Made by a program: the position numbers and the translations under genes
Source of the DNA: JAVJST01 sp040219295
Lineage (GTDB): Bacteria; Pseudomonadota; Alphaproteobacteria; Rhodospirillales; Casp-alpha2
Direction of reading: 5' to 3'
DNA: 64,000 nucleotides
Assembly (NCBI GenBank): GCA_040219295.1
Contig: JAVJST010000005.1
Span: forward strand, 744,001 to 808,000
Shown here: in pieces, positions 1 to 7,564 of the stretch
Position numbering within the stretch: position 1 is the first letter of the stretch
Layout of the letters: the number at the start of each line of letters is the position of its first letter
Notes under the pieces: model-generated
The model's input: the letters and a program-made list of their open reading frames with translations, nothing else
Told to the model about the DNA's origin: nothing
Databases searched by the model: none

Positions 1-90
1 CAGCGGATTGTTGAGTTCCTTGATCCCGTCCCACTCGTGGCCGGTGGTTTCGACACCGGAGATCGCGTCGATATCCTTCTGTTCCGACAT
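1..90 (-). CDS. ccoP: cbb3-type cytochrome c oxidase subunit CcoP (N-terminus only)
   Basis: The window cuts this gene, and only the first 30 codons are visible. The peptide starts MSEQKDIDAISGVETTG and continues with a GHEWDGIKELNNPL-type segment. That segment is the usual cytoplasmic start of CcoP, just before its first membrane helix. CcoP is the membrane-anchored dihaem c subunit that brings electrons to the cbb3 oxidase; the haem-binding part lies outside the window. The ATG follows the ccoQ stop by three bases, and the AGGAGG Shine-Dalgarno lies inside the end of ccoQ. It is the last visible gene of a ccoN-O-Q-P operon. Confidence 0.88.
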   Translation of the reverse strand, partial: MSEQKDIDAISGVETTGHEWDGIKELNNPL

Positions 91-93
91 GAC

Positions 94-243
94 TTAGTCC
101 TCCTTGAACGGGATCTGGGCCGCATCATCGAACTTTTGCCGCGCGCCGGGGCGCAGGGCGTAGATCATGGCGACCGCAAACATCACGACCAGGAACACGA
201 GGCCCCAGGTTTGCGCGAAGACGGATACTGTTTCGAACGTCAT
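94..243 (-). CDS. ccoQ: cbb3 oxidase small subunit CcoQ
   Basis: A 49-residue protein with one hydrophobic helix (about residues 11-30), followed by a short basic then acidic tail (LRPGARQKFDDAAQIPFKED). Size, topology, the YALRPG motif after the helix and the position between ccoO and ccoP all fit CcoQ, which stabilises the cbb3 oxidase complex. Start is the ATG at 243, preceded by a GAGGAT-type ribosome site. It is short enough to be missed by gene finders. Confidence 0.9.
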   Translation of the reverse strand: MTFETVSVFAQTWGLVFLVVMFAVAMIYALRPGARQKFDDAAQIPFKED

Positions 244-253
244 TTGATCCTCC

Positions 254-982
254 TCAACGCTCGTTGGCTTCGGCGTCGTAGACCGAGAAATCGACCATCG
301 TGCCGAGTACCTGCAGATAGGCGATCAGCGCGTCCATCTCGGTCGGCGCACCGGGCTGACCGTCGAAGTTCCGTAACGCCGCACCGGGATAGCGCTCGAC
401 GAGTTCGTCGACCCCGTCCGCGTCCGGATCCGCCTGCGCCAGCATGTCCTGGGTGGCGGCCGCGACCATCTCGTCCGAGTAGGGAACGCCGACACGTCGA
501 TTGGCCACCAGATGATCCGCGATGTCGGATGACTGGACCTTGGCATCCATCAGGAACGGGTAGCCGGGCATCACCGACTCGGGAACCAGCTGCCGCGGAT
601 CGATCATGTGTTCGCGGTGCCAGTCGTCGGAATACTTCTCGCCGACACGGGCCAGATCGGGGCCGGTGCGCTTGGAGCCCCACTGGAACGGATGGTCGTA
701 CATGCTCTCCGCCGCCAGGCTGTAGTGTCCGTAGCGCTCGACCTCGTCGCGCAGCGGCCGAACCATCTGGCTGTGGCAGTTGTAGCAACCTTCGCGGATG
801 TAGACGTTGCGGCCCGCAAGTTCGAGCGGCGTATAGGGACGAACCCCTTTGACCTTCTCGATGGTGCTCTCCAGGTAGAATAGCGGTGCGATTTCGACGA
901 GGCCGCCGATGGAAACCGCGATCAGGATACCGATGACCAGCAGGATCGAGTTCTTCTCGAGTACGGCGTGTTTCTCCAACAT
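254..982 (-). CDS. ccoO: cbb3-type cytochrome c oxidase subunit II CcoO (monohaem)
   Basis: 242 residues. One N-terminal membrane anchor (about residues 12-35) is followed by a periplasmic cytochrome c domain with a single haem-binding motif, C66-x-x-C69-H70 (GCYNCHSQ). The conserved CcoO segments GRNVYIREGCYNCH, RYGHYSLAAES and FQWGSKRTGPDLARVG are present. A methionine in VMPGYPFL is a likely axial ligand. CcoO passes electrons from CcoP to the haem-copper subunit CcoN. The gene lies 13 bp after ccoN and 10 bp before ccoQ, in one operon. Confidence 0.96.
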   Translation of the reverse strand: MLEKHAVLEKNSILLVIGILIAVSIGGLVEIAPLFYLESTIEKVKGVRPYTPLELAGRNVYIREGCYNCHSQMVRPLRDEVERYGHYSLAAESMYDHPFQWGSKRTGPDLARVGEKYSDDWHREHMIDPRQLVPESVMPGYPFLMDAKVQSSDIADHLVANRRVGVPYSDEMVAAATQDMLAQADPDADGVDELVERYPGAALRNFDGQPGAPTEMDALIAYLQVLGTMVDFSVYDAEANER

Positions 983-995
983 CTCTCAATCCTCC

Positions 996-2603
996 TCAGG
1001 CGTTGGCCGGCTGTGCCGAGGTGTACGACACCTCGGTGCGCAGATCGCCGCGCGCCGTGCGGTAGACGTTGTAGGCCATGACCACGGCGCCGAGGACGAA
1101 CAGACCGCCGCCGATGGCGCGAATGATGTAGAACGGATGCATGGCTTCGACGGTTTCCGCGAACGAGTATTCAAGGAAGCCGAGGCTGTCGTAAGCCCGC
1201 CACATCAGGCCCTGTAGGATGCCCGACACCCACATCGCCGCTGCGTAGAGCACGATGCCGCCGGTCGAGAGCCAGAAATGCAGGGAGACCAGCTTGAGCG
1301 AGTACAGGCGCTCCCGGTTGAACATCCGGGGTGCGAGGAAGTAGATCGCCCCGAAGCTGACCATGCCAACCCAGCCGAGCGCGCCGGAGTGCACGTGGCC
1401 GATCGTCCAGTCGGTGTAGTGGCTGAGGCTGTTGACCGCCTTGATCGACATGAGCGGGCCTTCGAAGGTGCTCATGCCGTAGAACGCGACCGAGATCGTC
1501 ATCATCCGCAGCACCGGATCGGTGCGCAACTTGTCCCATGCGCCGGAAAGCGTCATCAGGCCGTTGATCATGCCGCCCCACGACGGCATCCACAGCATGA
1601 TCGAGAACGTCATGCCCAGGGTCTGCGCCCAGTCGGGCAGCGCCGTGTAGTGCAGGTGGTGCGGTCCCGCCCAGATGTAGAGGAAGATCAGGCTCCAGAA
1701 GTGGACGATCGACAGACGGTAGGAGTAGACCGGGCGCCCTGCCTGTTTCGGCATGAAGTAGTACATGATGCCGAGGAAGCCCGCGGTCAGGAAAAAGCCG
1801 ACCGCGTTGTGGCCGTACCACCACTGGGTCAGGGCGTCCTGGACGCCGGCGAACAGGGTGTAACTCTTGCCGCCGAACGGCGTGACCGGCAGCGCCAGGT
1901 TATTGACGACGTGCAGCAGCGCGATCGTGACGATGAACGCCAGATAGAACCAGTTGGCGACGTAGATGTGCGGTTCCTTGCGCTTCCACAGTGTAGCGAG
2001 GAAGACCAGCAGGTAGACGACCCAGACAATCGTCAGCCACAGGTCCACGTACCATTCGGGTTCGGCGTACTCCTTCGACTGGGTGACGCCGAGCACGTAG
2101 CCCGTCGCCGCCAGCACGATGAACATCTGGTAGCCCCAGAGCACGAACCACGGCGCCCAGTTGCCGGCGAGCCGCGCCCGGCAGGTCCGCTGCACGCAGT
2201 AGAACGAAGTGCAGATCAGCACGTTGCCGCCGAACGCGAAAATCACCGCTGACGTGTGCAGCGGACGGAGGCGACCGAAGCTGGTCCACGGCAAATCGAA
2301 ATTGAGAACCGGGAAGGCAAGTTGCAAAGCGATGACCAGGCCGACCAGAAATCCCGCCAGCCCCCAGAATATCGAGAGAACCATGCCCCAGCGGATGATT
2401 TCGTCGTTGTAAGGCACGGTGCTGTGCGGGTCGGCGGGCTGTCCGGTATCCCCTTCGCGGCTGATCAGCCAGAAGGCGAAGACGACACAGAAGATCACGA
2501 ACAGGATGCCGTGGAACGAGGTTCCCGGTTCCGGGGCGAAGGCCGCGAAGCAAAGCCCGACGACGCCGCCCAAGCCGAGTACCAGGTACAGAAGAATGGT
2601 CAT
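996..2603 (-). CDS. ccoN: cbb3-type cytochrome c oxidase catalytic subunit I CcoN
   Basis: 535 residues with about 14 membrane helices. Visible haem-copper residues are the low-spin haem ligand in RPLHTSAVIFAFGGN, the CuB ligands in YGHNAVGFF and GPHHLHYTALPDW, and the haem b3/b region in IGHVHSGALGW. This is the high-affinity, proton-pumping terminal oxidase used at low oxygen. The N-terminus carries about two extra helices (MTILLYLVLGLGG onwards), as in many Rhodospirillales CcoN. The frame is open 20 codons upstream, but the ATG at 2603 starts directly at the hydrophobic segment. A near-consensus FNR box lies about 94 bp upstream of the start, so anaerobic or microaerobic control is likely. 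Confidence 0.96.
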   Translation of the reverse strand: MTILLYLVLGLGGVVGLCFAAFAPEPGTSFHGILFVIFCVVFAFWLISREGDTGQPADPHSTVPYNDEIIRWGMVLSIFWGLAGFLVGLVIALQLAFPVLNFDLPWTSFGRLRPLHTSAVIFAFGGNVLICTSFYCVQRTCRARLAGNWAPWFVLWGYQMFIVLAATGYVLGVTQSKEYAEPEWYVDLWLTIVWVVYLLVFLATLWKRKEPHIYVANWFYLAFIVTIALLHVVNNLALPVTPFGGKSYTLFAGVQDALTQWWYGHNAVGFFLTAGFLGIMYYFMPKQAGRPVYSYRLSIVHFWSLIFLYIWAGPHHLHYTALPDWAQTLGMTFSIMLWMPSWGGMINGLMTLSGAWDKLRTDPVLRMMTISVAFYGMSTFEGPLMSIKAVNSLSHYTDWTIGHVHSGALGWVGMVSFGAIYFLAPRMFNRERLYSLKLVSLHFWLSTGGIVLYAAAMWVSGILQGLMWRAYDSLGFLEYSFAETVEAMHPFYIIRAIGGGLFVLGAVVMAYNVYRTARGDLRTEVSYTSAQPANA

Positions 2604-2696
2604 CGCTTGATTTCCCTTGCCAGAGGTCTGCAACCGGGCTGCCGCAGGACAGCCCGGTTGCACTGCACAATGTCACACTTTCGAGCGGGACGCGGT

Positions 2697-2710
2697 TTGA
2701 TCTAAGTCAA
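2697..2710. promoter_or_regulatory. FNR/FixK-type binding site between ccoN and fnr
   Basis: The 14-mer TTGATCTAAGTCAA matches the FNR/FixK consensus TTGAT-N4-ATCAA with one mismatch in the right half-site. It lies 94 bp upstream of the ccoN start and 120 bp upstream of the divergent fnr gene, so it could activate ccoN, autoregulate fnr, or both. The match is read directly from the sequence; the regulatory role is inferred from alphaproteobacterial ccoNOQP promoters. Confidence 0.82.
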
Positions 2711-2829
2711 GAATCGTCCGGAATTTCGAGGGACAAGGCCTGCTGCGCATCCTAAAATGCCGCCAGGATCACGCTCTCGAGGGGGCGCGCAGGGGGCGGC
2801 ATTGGTTTGAAGGGTGGCTTGGGCGTCCC

Positions 2830-3564
2830 ATGGACGATTCGAGAAAAGACATTCATACGGCCGGCGTGCCGCGAATCTGTCAGGCGTGCGAAGCCCGCCA
2901 CAAGGGTATTTGCGGCGGCATGGAACCGGAACAGTTGCTGGAACTGAGCCGTTCCACGAAGATCCGGACCGTGCCGGTCGGCACCGAGCTGCTGATCGAG
3001 GGCGAGACATCCGGGACCTTCTCCAACATCCTCAGCGGCGTGGTGAAGCTCTCGAAGCTGATGGCCGACGGGCGTCACCAGATCGTCGGGCTTCAGTTCG
3101 CCCCGGACTTTGTCGGGCGCCCCTTCTCGGACGAAAGCCTGGTGGCTGCCGAGGCGGCGACCGACGTAACGATCTGCACGTTCCCGCGCGATGCGCTCGA
3201 GGACATGACGTCGCGGTCGCCGGGGCTCGGAAAAATGCTGCTTAGCCAGTCGTTGGCTGAACTCGACGAGGCGCGCGACTGGATGCTGACGCTCGGGCAA
3301 CGGACCGCTGAGGAGAGGGTGGCGCACTTCCTTCACACGATCGCGGCACACATCGACCCGTACCGGAAGGACGATGACGAATCGACCGTGGATATCGAAC
3401 TGCCGTTGTCCCGGGCCGATATCGCGGATTTCCTCGGCCTGACCATCGAGACCGTCAGCCGTCAGTTCACGCGTCTGCGCAACCAGGGCGTGATCGAGAA
3501 GCTCGACGGCCGCAACATCCGGATTCCGAGCCTCGACGCGTTGCGGGAGATCGCAGAGAGGTAA
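2830..3564 (+). CDS. fnr: FNR-type oxygen-sensing transcription regulator (Crp/Fnr family)
   Basis: 244 residues. The N-terminal cluster C17-x2-C20-x7-C28 (CQACEARHKGIC) plus a central Cys116 (TDVTICTFPR) are the four ligands of an oxygen-labile [4Fe-4S] cluster, as in FnrL/AadR proteins. A cyclic-nucleotide-binding fold covers about residues 35-150. The C-terminal helix-turn-helix is LSRADIADFLGLTIETVSRQ, with the E-x-x-S-R signature that reads TTGAT half-sites. With all four cysteines it should sense oxygen directly, unlike FixK paralogues. It is divergent from ccoNOQP and shares a likely FNR box with it. The next gene is convergent, 15 bp away. Confidence 0.93.
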   Translation: MDDSRKDIHTAGVPRICQACEARHKGICGGMEPEQLLELSRSTKIRTVPVGTELLIEGETSGTFSNILSGVVKLSKLMADGRHQIVGLQFAPDFVGRPFSDESLVAAEAATDVTICTFPRDALEDMTSRSPGLGKMLLSQSLAELDEARDWMLTLGQRTAEERVAHFLHTIAAHIDPYRKDDDESTVDIELPLSRADIADFLGLTIETVSRQFTRLRNQGVIEKLDGRNIRIPSLDALREIAER

Positions 3565-3579
3565 CCACGCCCTAGTGCC

Positions 3580-4518
3580 CTAAAACGACTGCGCCCAAGT
3601 TCCGTTGTCACGACGGCACGCCAATCCGTGAACGGTCCGCTGACGATCCTTGACCGTCAGTCTCTGCGCATAGTTCCGGCAGTAGCCGCCATTTTCGGAA
3701 ATGAAGGTCTTGGTGATGGTGGTCTCGCTTCGAACATGGCCGTCATTACTTTCCCATTCAGCCGTTCGATCGGTCGGGGAAGTTTCGAGCGTTTGCTGAA
3801 AATGCCGAGCAAGTGCGGAACGGACCGCATCATCCACGCCATGCAACGCAATGCTGTGGGAGACGAGTTCCATGATTCCGGCCCCGCTGGCGCTTCTCGT
3901 ACTGACCTTCTTCACGAAGTGTCCGACCAAAGGCGAATAATAGAAAATGATCGCGCCGGCGTATGATCGTCGGTTCAAATACCGTTCGCATCGAATCTTG
4001 AACGTATCGAACCGTCCGGCCTTTACCGAGATGCTGACTGTATCGAGAACCTCGCAATCCCGCTCTTCCAAGTATGTCAGTGCCTTGTGCGGTCTATCGA
4101 TATCGTTCTTGTCCTTGAAGAACGACAATTCCCGGTGGATTCGCGCTTGGTTGCCCACCTCCAGTGGCCACATGGCGTTCGAATCGCTGCTGGTTCGTGA
4201 AACGGACGTCGCATCTTCGGATTCCCAGGAAATCCACGGGAAAACGAAATTTCGGTTCGTGACGAACTCAAACCGGTTTCCCAGCCGCCAAACGATCTCG
4301 TCACCTGCCACGTGCGAGGCAATGTAGTCGGCCCCGCCTTGAAAATAGAACGCGTCACCCGGTTCGTACGCCGGCAATTCGGCGGGGGGCATGTTCGATA
4401 CCCTCCGCTCCTCGACCTCAGTGACATTGGCACAAGAGGTCATCAGGGTCGCGAAGGTTAGGGCGGTCAGAACACGTCGGGCGTGAATGATCTGAGGGCT
4501 GCAATCGCTGAACATCAT
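3580..4518 (-). CDS. probable lipoprotein with a C-terminal 17-kDa-surface-antigen-like segment
   Basis: 312 residues. The N-terminus is basic, then hydrophobic (LTALTFATLMTSC), with a Cys at about residue 29 in an imperfect lipobox (MTSC), so membrane anchoring is likely but not certain. The middle (about 45-230) is not recognised. The C-terminal ~50 residues (ENGGYCRNYAQRLTVKD, then TVHGLACRRDNGTW) resemble the end of the rickettsial 17-kDa surface antigen family: YCR-E/N-Y-x-Q, a short strand, G-x-ACR, then a GxW ending. It lies 101 bp after the FecR-domain gene on the same strand, so the two may be cotranscribed. Function unknown. Confidence 0.7.
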   Translation of the reverse strand: MMFSDCSPQIIHARRVLTALTFATLMTSCANVTEVEERRVSNMPPAELPAYEPGDAFYFQGGADYIASHVAGDEIVWRLGNRFEFVTNRNFVFPWISWESEDATSVSRTSSDSNAMWPLEVGNQARIHRELSFFKDKNDIDRPHKALTYLEERDCEVLDTVSISVKAGRFDTFKIRCERYLNRRSYAGAIIFYYSPLVGHFVKKVSTRSASGAGIMELVSHSIALHGVDDAVRSALARHFQQTLETSPTDRTAEWESNDGHVRSETTITKTFISENGGYCRNYAQRLTVKDRQRTVHGLACRRDNGTWAQSF

Positions 4519-4619
4519 CGGTTACACGTTGACTTTCCTGGGGCAGCGACCGTCATCCCGCGGCCCGGGCCAGATGGGGCTGCTATTGTGGCAAATCACC
4601 GGCCTGCGACCGTTGGTTA

Positions 4620-5834
4620 TTACGGAAGTGACACGGAGGGTGCGCCTGAAACTGCGTCGTCGACTGCCGATTCGGCGTCAGATACCGCTTGTTCGGCCGC
4701 GGCCTGGGCTTCCGAGGCTGCCTGCTCGGCCGCCGACTGGGCTTCCGAGGCCGCCTGTTCGGCTGCGGACTCCGCGTCAGTTGCTGCTTGCTCGGCGGCG
4801 GACTGGGCCTCCGAAGCCGCCTGTTCGGCTGCGGACTCCGCGTCGGATGCGGCCTGTTCGGCCGCCGACTGAGCATCGCTCGCTGCCTGGTTGGCTGCGG
4901 ACTCCGCGTCGGATGCCGCTTGTTCAGCGGCAGACACGGCACTGGATAACGCCTGTGCGGCTGAAGACTGGATGTCGACGGCGGTGGCGTTCGTCGTCGA
5001 CATGGCTTCCGACACGGTCTGGTCTACGGCCGATGCTGCTTGCTCCGCGGCCGCCTCAGCCGCCATGGTTGCCTGATCGACGGCATTCGCGACGGCAACG
5101 TCGATAGTCGGATCGTTGGTCGGCGCGATATCGTTTGATACGTTTCCCAGTTCTCCTCTTGCGTCGACGGACACGCTGCTGCCGGGGCCGACGGTTGCCG
5201 TGGCACCGGTGGTTGTCGACGTAACGCTGACCTCGCCATGGGCAACGCTGACGGTTGTTTTTCCGCTCTCCGAAACGGCGACGGAGAAAGCCGTCCCCCG
5301 AATTCCGATTATCGCCGTCGGTGTCTCGATTCTGACCCCTTCTTTGGGCAGCGATCCGGAATCGAAGAAGAACATGCCCCTCTGAAGTTGATATGCGGCG
5401 ACGCCCCAGAACGTCAGTTCGTCGTATACGAACTCGTCGAGCACGATCAGCGAGTTACTCCCCATTAACAGCGACGTGCCGTCGACGAACTCGACGGCTA
5501 CGTCCCCATTGGCGAGCGTTTCCAATTGTTCATCCTGAACAACGGCTTTTTCTCTCGTGATCAGTGTTCTGGCGCCCTGTGGAGGCGTGCCGAAAGCGTC
5601 CGGAGTGACATCGGTAACCGCCCCGATGGTCGCGGCATCGGCGGTCGCGGTCATGATCCATAACATCAGCCCGCCGGCGACGACATGCCTGGCGGGCCAG
5701 CGAACTGTACGCTTCAAGAACCCGGACGTAATGGATGCCGCGATGTCGGTCAGCGCTCGAATGAGGATGTTCTGTGACTGATGTCGTTGATTTGCAGGGC
5801 TGAGCAGTACTCTGGACAAGTTATCTCGCGTCAT
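4620..5834 (-). CDS. FecR-domain protein with an alanine-rich 11-residue repeat tail
   Basis: 404 residues. A long basic N-region and a hydrophobic stretch ending ATADAATIG (about 50-68) suggest export. A FecR-like domain follows (about 75-215), with the typical TPTAIIGIRGTAFSVAV segment and a DGTSLLMGSNS beta region. After a linker rich in Ala, Val and Asp come nine consecutive 11-residue repeats of the SAAEQAASDAE type (residues 301-399). Some FecR proteins act on sigma factors, but no ECF sigma factor or TonB receptor is adjacent. This resembles the stand-alone, probably periplasmic or surface-associated FecR proteins. The start at 5834 has only a weak ribosome site. Confidence 0.78.
   Translation of the reverse strand: MTRDNLSRVLLSPANQRHQSQNILIRALTDIAASITSGFLKRTVRWPARHVVAGGLMLWIMTATADAATIGAVTDVTPDAFGTPPQGARTLITREKAVVQDEQLETLANGDVAVEFVDGTSLLMGSNSLIVLDEFVYDELTFWGVAAYQLQRGMFFFDSGSLPKEGVRIETPTAIIGIRGTAFSVAVSESGKTTVSVAHGEVSVTSTTTGATATVGPGSSVSVDARGELGNVSNDIAPTNDPTIDVAVANAVDQATMAAEAAAEQAASAVDQTVSEAMSTTNATAVDIQSSAAQALSSAVSAAEQAASDAESAANQAASDAQSAAEQAASDAESAAEQAASEAQSAAEQAATDAESAAEQAASEAQSAAEQAASEAQAAAEQAVSDAESAVDDAVSGAPSVSLP
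4638..4934 (-). repeat. 33-bp tandem repeat coding the 11-residue (hendecad) repeats
   Basis: Nine in-frame units of 33 bp encode SAAEQAASDAE and variants (SAANQAASDAQ, SAAEQAASEAQ, SAAEQAATDAE, AAAEQAVSDAE, SAVDDAVSGAP). Units differ at third positions and at Asp/Glu and Glu/Gln choices, so the array is diverged rather than freshly duplicated. An 11-residue period with regularly placed Ala is the pattern of right-handed (hendecad) coiled coils. Confidence 0.9.
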
Positions 5835-6036
5835 TCTGCCGATGTTATCCGTATTGTTGCGTATGGTTCGGCCAAAATGTCACAAACGGCCTGAGATGGC
5901 CAACAATAAGGGATAGCACCTACTTCAGTCAAAAGGCCCTTGGTTCGGTCAGAAGGAATGTGAGGTGTGCGACGGCTCCGAGGACGGTGCATGACGATGC
6001 CGGACGCTCAAATAAGGTCATGGGCGTCCCGTTCGG

Positions 6037-7320
6037 TTATCGGGCATCGTCGGGTTTCTCACCCGCGGCCGCCTGCGGTGTGATCAGGGGCTTGCCGGCG
6101 GCAATGAGGCGACGGAACCACATCCCCGAGATCAGCGAGGTCACCAGCGCCGCCATCACGAGGGTGACGTAGAACGTCTCGTTGATGATCCCGGCGCCGA
6201 GCGCGACGCTCGCCAGAACGATGCCGGGCCCGCCGCGCGTGTTCATCGCCAGGCCAAAGTTGAAACTCGTCGGTACGTTCCAGCGGAACAGCATCAGCCC
6301 GAGCATCACGCAGGCGATCTCGATGGCGGACGAAATGGCGATGAACCCAAGGGTGAAGCCGATATCGAGATCGGCCGGCAGGTCGATCATCAGGCCGACC
6401 ATGGCGAAATACAATGGGATGAACAGGCCGGTCGAGATGTCGCTGATGCGTTCCTTGACCGCCGTGAACTCCTTGTCCGGCACGGCGCCGACCACCATGC
6501 CGGCGACCAGCGCGCCGAACACGAGGTTCACCGACAGCACGTTGGCCACGGCGACCAGCAGGAAACAGACGACGAACAGGTACCCGGTGAGCGACGCCTT
6601 GCGCACCAGGTTGAAACGCGCCCGAGACACCCAGGCGAGGAAGCGCGGGCCGAACATCAGTGCGATGGCGATGAAGGCCACCGTCTTGGCGAACTGGGCG
6701 GTGATGGCGCCTGGCTCGGAGGCCGTGCCGGCGGCCAGACCCGTGGCGATCGAAAGCCCGATCCAGAGCACCAGGTCCTGGATCGTGGCCGCGCCGAGAA
6801 CGATCCGGGCGAACCGGGTATCCATGATTTTCAGATCCAGGAAGATCTTCGAGATCACCGGAATGGAGGTGACCGAAAAGGCGATGGCGATAATCAGGGT
6901 CAACGCCAAGGTGCCGCCGTTCGGCCCGGCGAAGGGCGAGAAATCGAAGAATCGCGGCGCCAGCCAGCCGGCGAGGAACGGCAGGCCCGTCGCGGCGACG
7001 ACAATGATGCCGATCAGGCTCGCGTCGTCGCGGCTCAGGCGGTGCTGGATCCGGAAACCCGATACGAACATCAGCGCGGTCAGGCCGATCCAGTGGAATG
7101 CCGACAACACGCGTTGTTCGCTCGGGAAGGCGTCGAAAACCCAGACGTAGACGTCCGGCAGAAACAGCCCGAGCACCGTGGGGCCGAGGACCACGCCGCC
7201 GCCGATCTCGCCGATGACGCGTGGCATGCGGAACCGCTCGCAGGCGTAGCCGCAGGCGTGCGCCATGCCCAGCAGGCAAAGCAGGGCGACGAAGATGCGT
7301 GAAAGTTCAAACTCGGTCAT
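6037..7320 (-). CDS. Kef-type (CPA2) cation:proton antiporter, membrane domain only
   Basis: 427 residues, about 12-13 membrane helices and no C-terminal RCK/TrkA nucleotide-binding domain. CPA2 hallmarks are RMPRVIGEIGGGVVLGPTVL near the N-terminus, IAIAFSVTSIPVISKIFLDL in the middle (the Ser/Thr-rich unwound region), and FGLAMNTRGGPGIVLASVAL near the end, where family members usually have a similar N-x-RG motif. Probable role is exchange of Na+ or K+ for H+ across the inner membrane; the ion cannot be told from sequence. Its start is 76 bp from the left end of the genomic island. Before insertion it would have been the 3' neighbour of the tRNA-Ser gene. Confidence 0.85.
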   Translation of the reverse strand: MTEFELSRIFVALLCLLGMAHACGYACERFRMPRVIGEIGGGVVLGPTVLGLFLPDVYVWVFDAFPSEQRVLSAFHWIGLTALMFVSGFRIQHRLSRDDASLIGIIVVAATGLPFLAGWLAPRFFDFSPFAGPNGGTLALTLIIAIAFSVTSIPVISKIFLDLKIMDTRFARIVLGAATIQDLVLWIGLSIATGLAAGTASEPGAITAQFAKTVAFIAIALMFGPRFLAWVSRARFNLVRKASLTGYLFVVCFLLVAVANVLSVNLVFGALVAGMVVGAVPDKEFTAVKERISDISTGLFIPLYFAMVGLMIDLPADLDIGFTLGFIAISSAIEIACVMLGLMLFRWNVPTSFNFGLAMNTRGGPGIVLASVALGAGIINETFYVTLVMAALVTSLISGMWFRRLIAAGKPLITPQAAAGEKPDDAR

Positions 7321-7396
7321 GGCATACCCGTTGGGATGCGAATCCGGGACCGAACCTGCCGGATACGGGCGAAACCTGCCAGCCTAAAGGTGATTT

Positions 7397-7411
7397 ATGG
7401 CGGAGAGGGAG
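7397..7411. repeat. island attachment site, left copy (tRNA-Ser 3' fragment)
   Basis: A 15-bp direct repeat of 28307-28321. It equals the last 14 nt of the tRNA-Ser gene, including the encoded CCA, plus one flanking base. The sequences diverge immediately outside the repeat. This is the displaced tRNA end left by site-specific integration. Confidence 0.82.
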
Positions 7412-7465
7412 TCTAACCACCCCCTATCCGCGCCTGTCTGCCGATGTCCGCAGACGTCCGATTCG

Positions 7466-7546
7466 TTCAATAAAAACAATGAACTCGTGTTCGCGTTTGT
7501 GTGGACTTGTCCGACGAGATTTGCCATGATCCGTGTCGCGTTTGTG
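7466..7546. promoter_or_regulatory. candidate integrase or excisionase arm sites at the island's left end
   Basis: Between the att core and int are three short repeats. TTCAATAAAAACAA at 7466-7479 is the exact inverse of 28290-28303 at the other end of the island. TCGCGTTTGTG occurs at 7491-7501 and again at 7536-7546, 45 bp apart in direct orientation. Part of the latter (TTTGTGGGT at 7541-7549) also occurs at 28255-28263. Positions next to the att cores suggest arm-type binding sites; this is inference. Confidence 0.45.
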
Positions 7547-7564
7547 GGTTGATTTGGGGGTCAC

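Noticed and set aside
4638..4934. Regular repeats that could suggest a CRISPR array
   Set aside because: The 33-bp units are contiguous without unique spacers and encode an in-frame 11-residue protein repeat.
7397..7411. Left att repeat as a second tRNA gene
   Set aside because: Only the last 14 nt of tRNA-Ser are present; no stems or anticodon follow.
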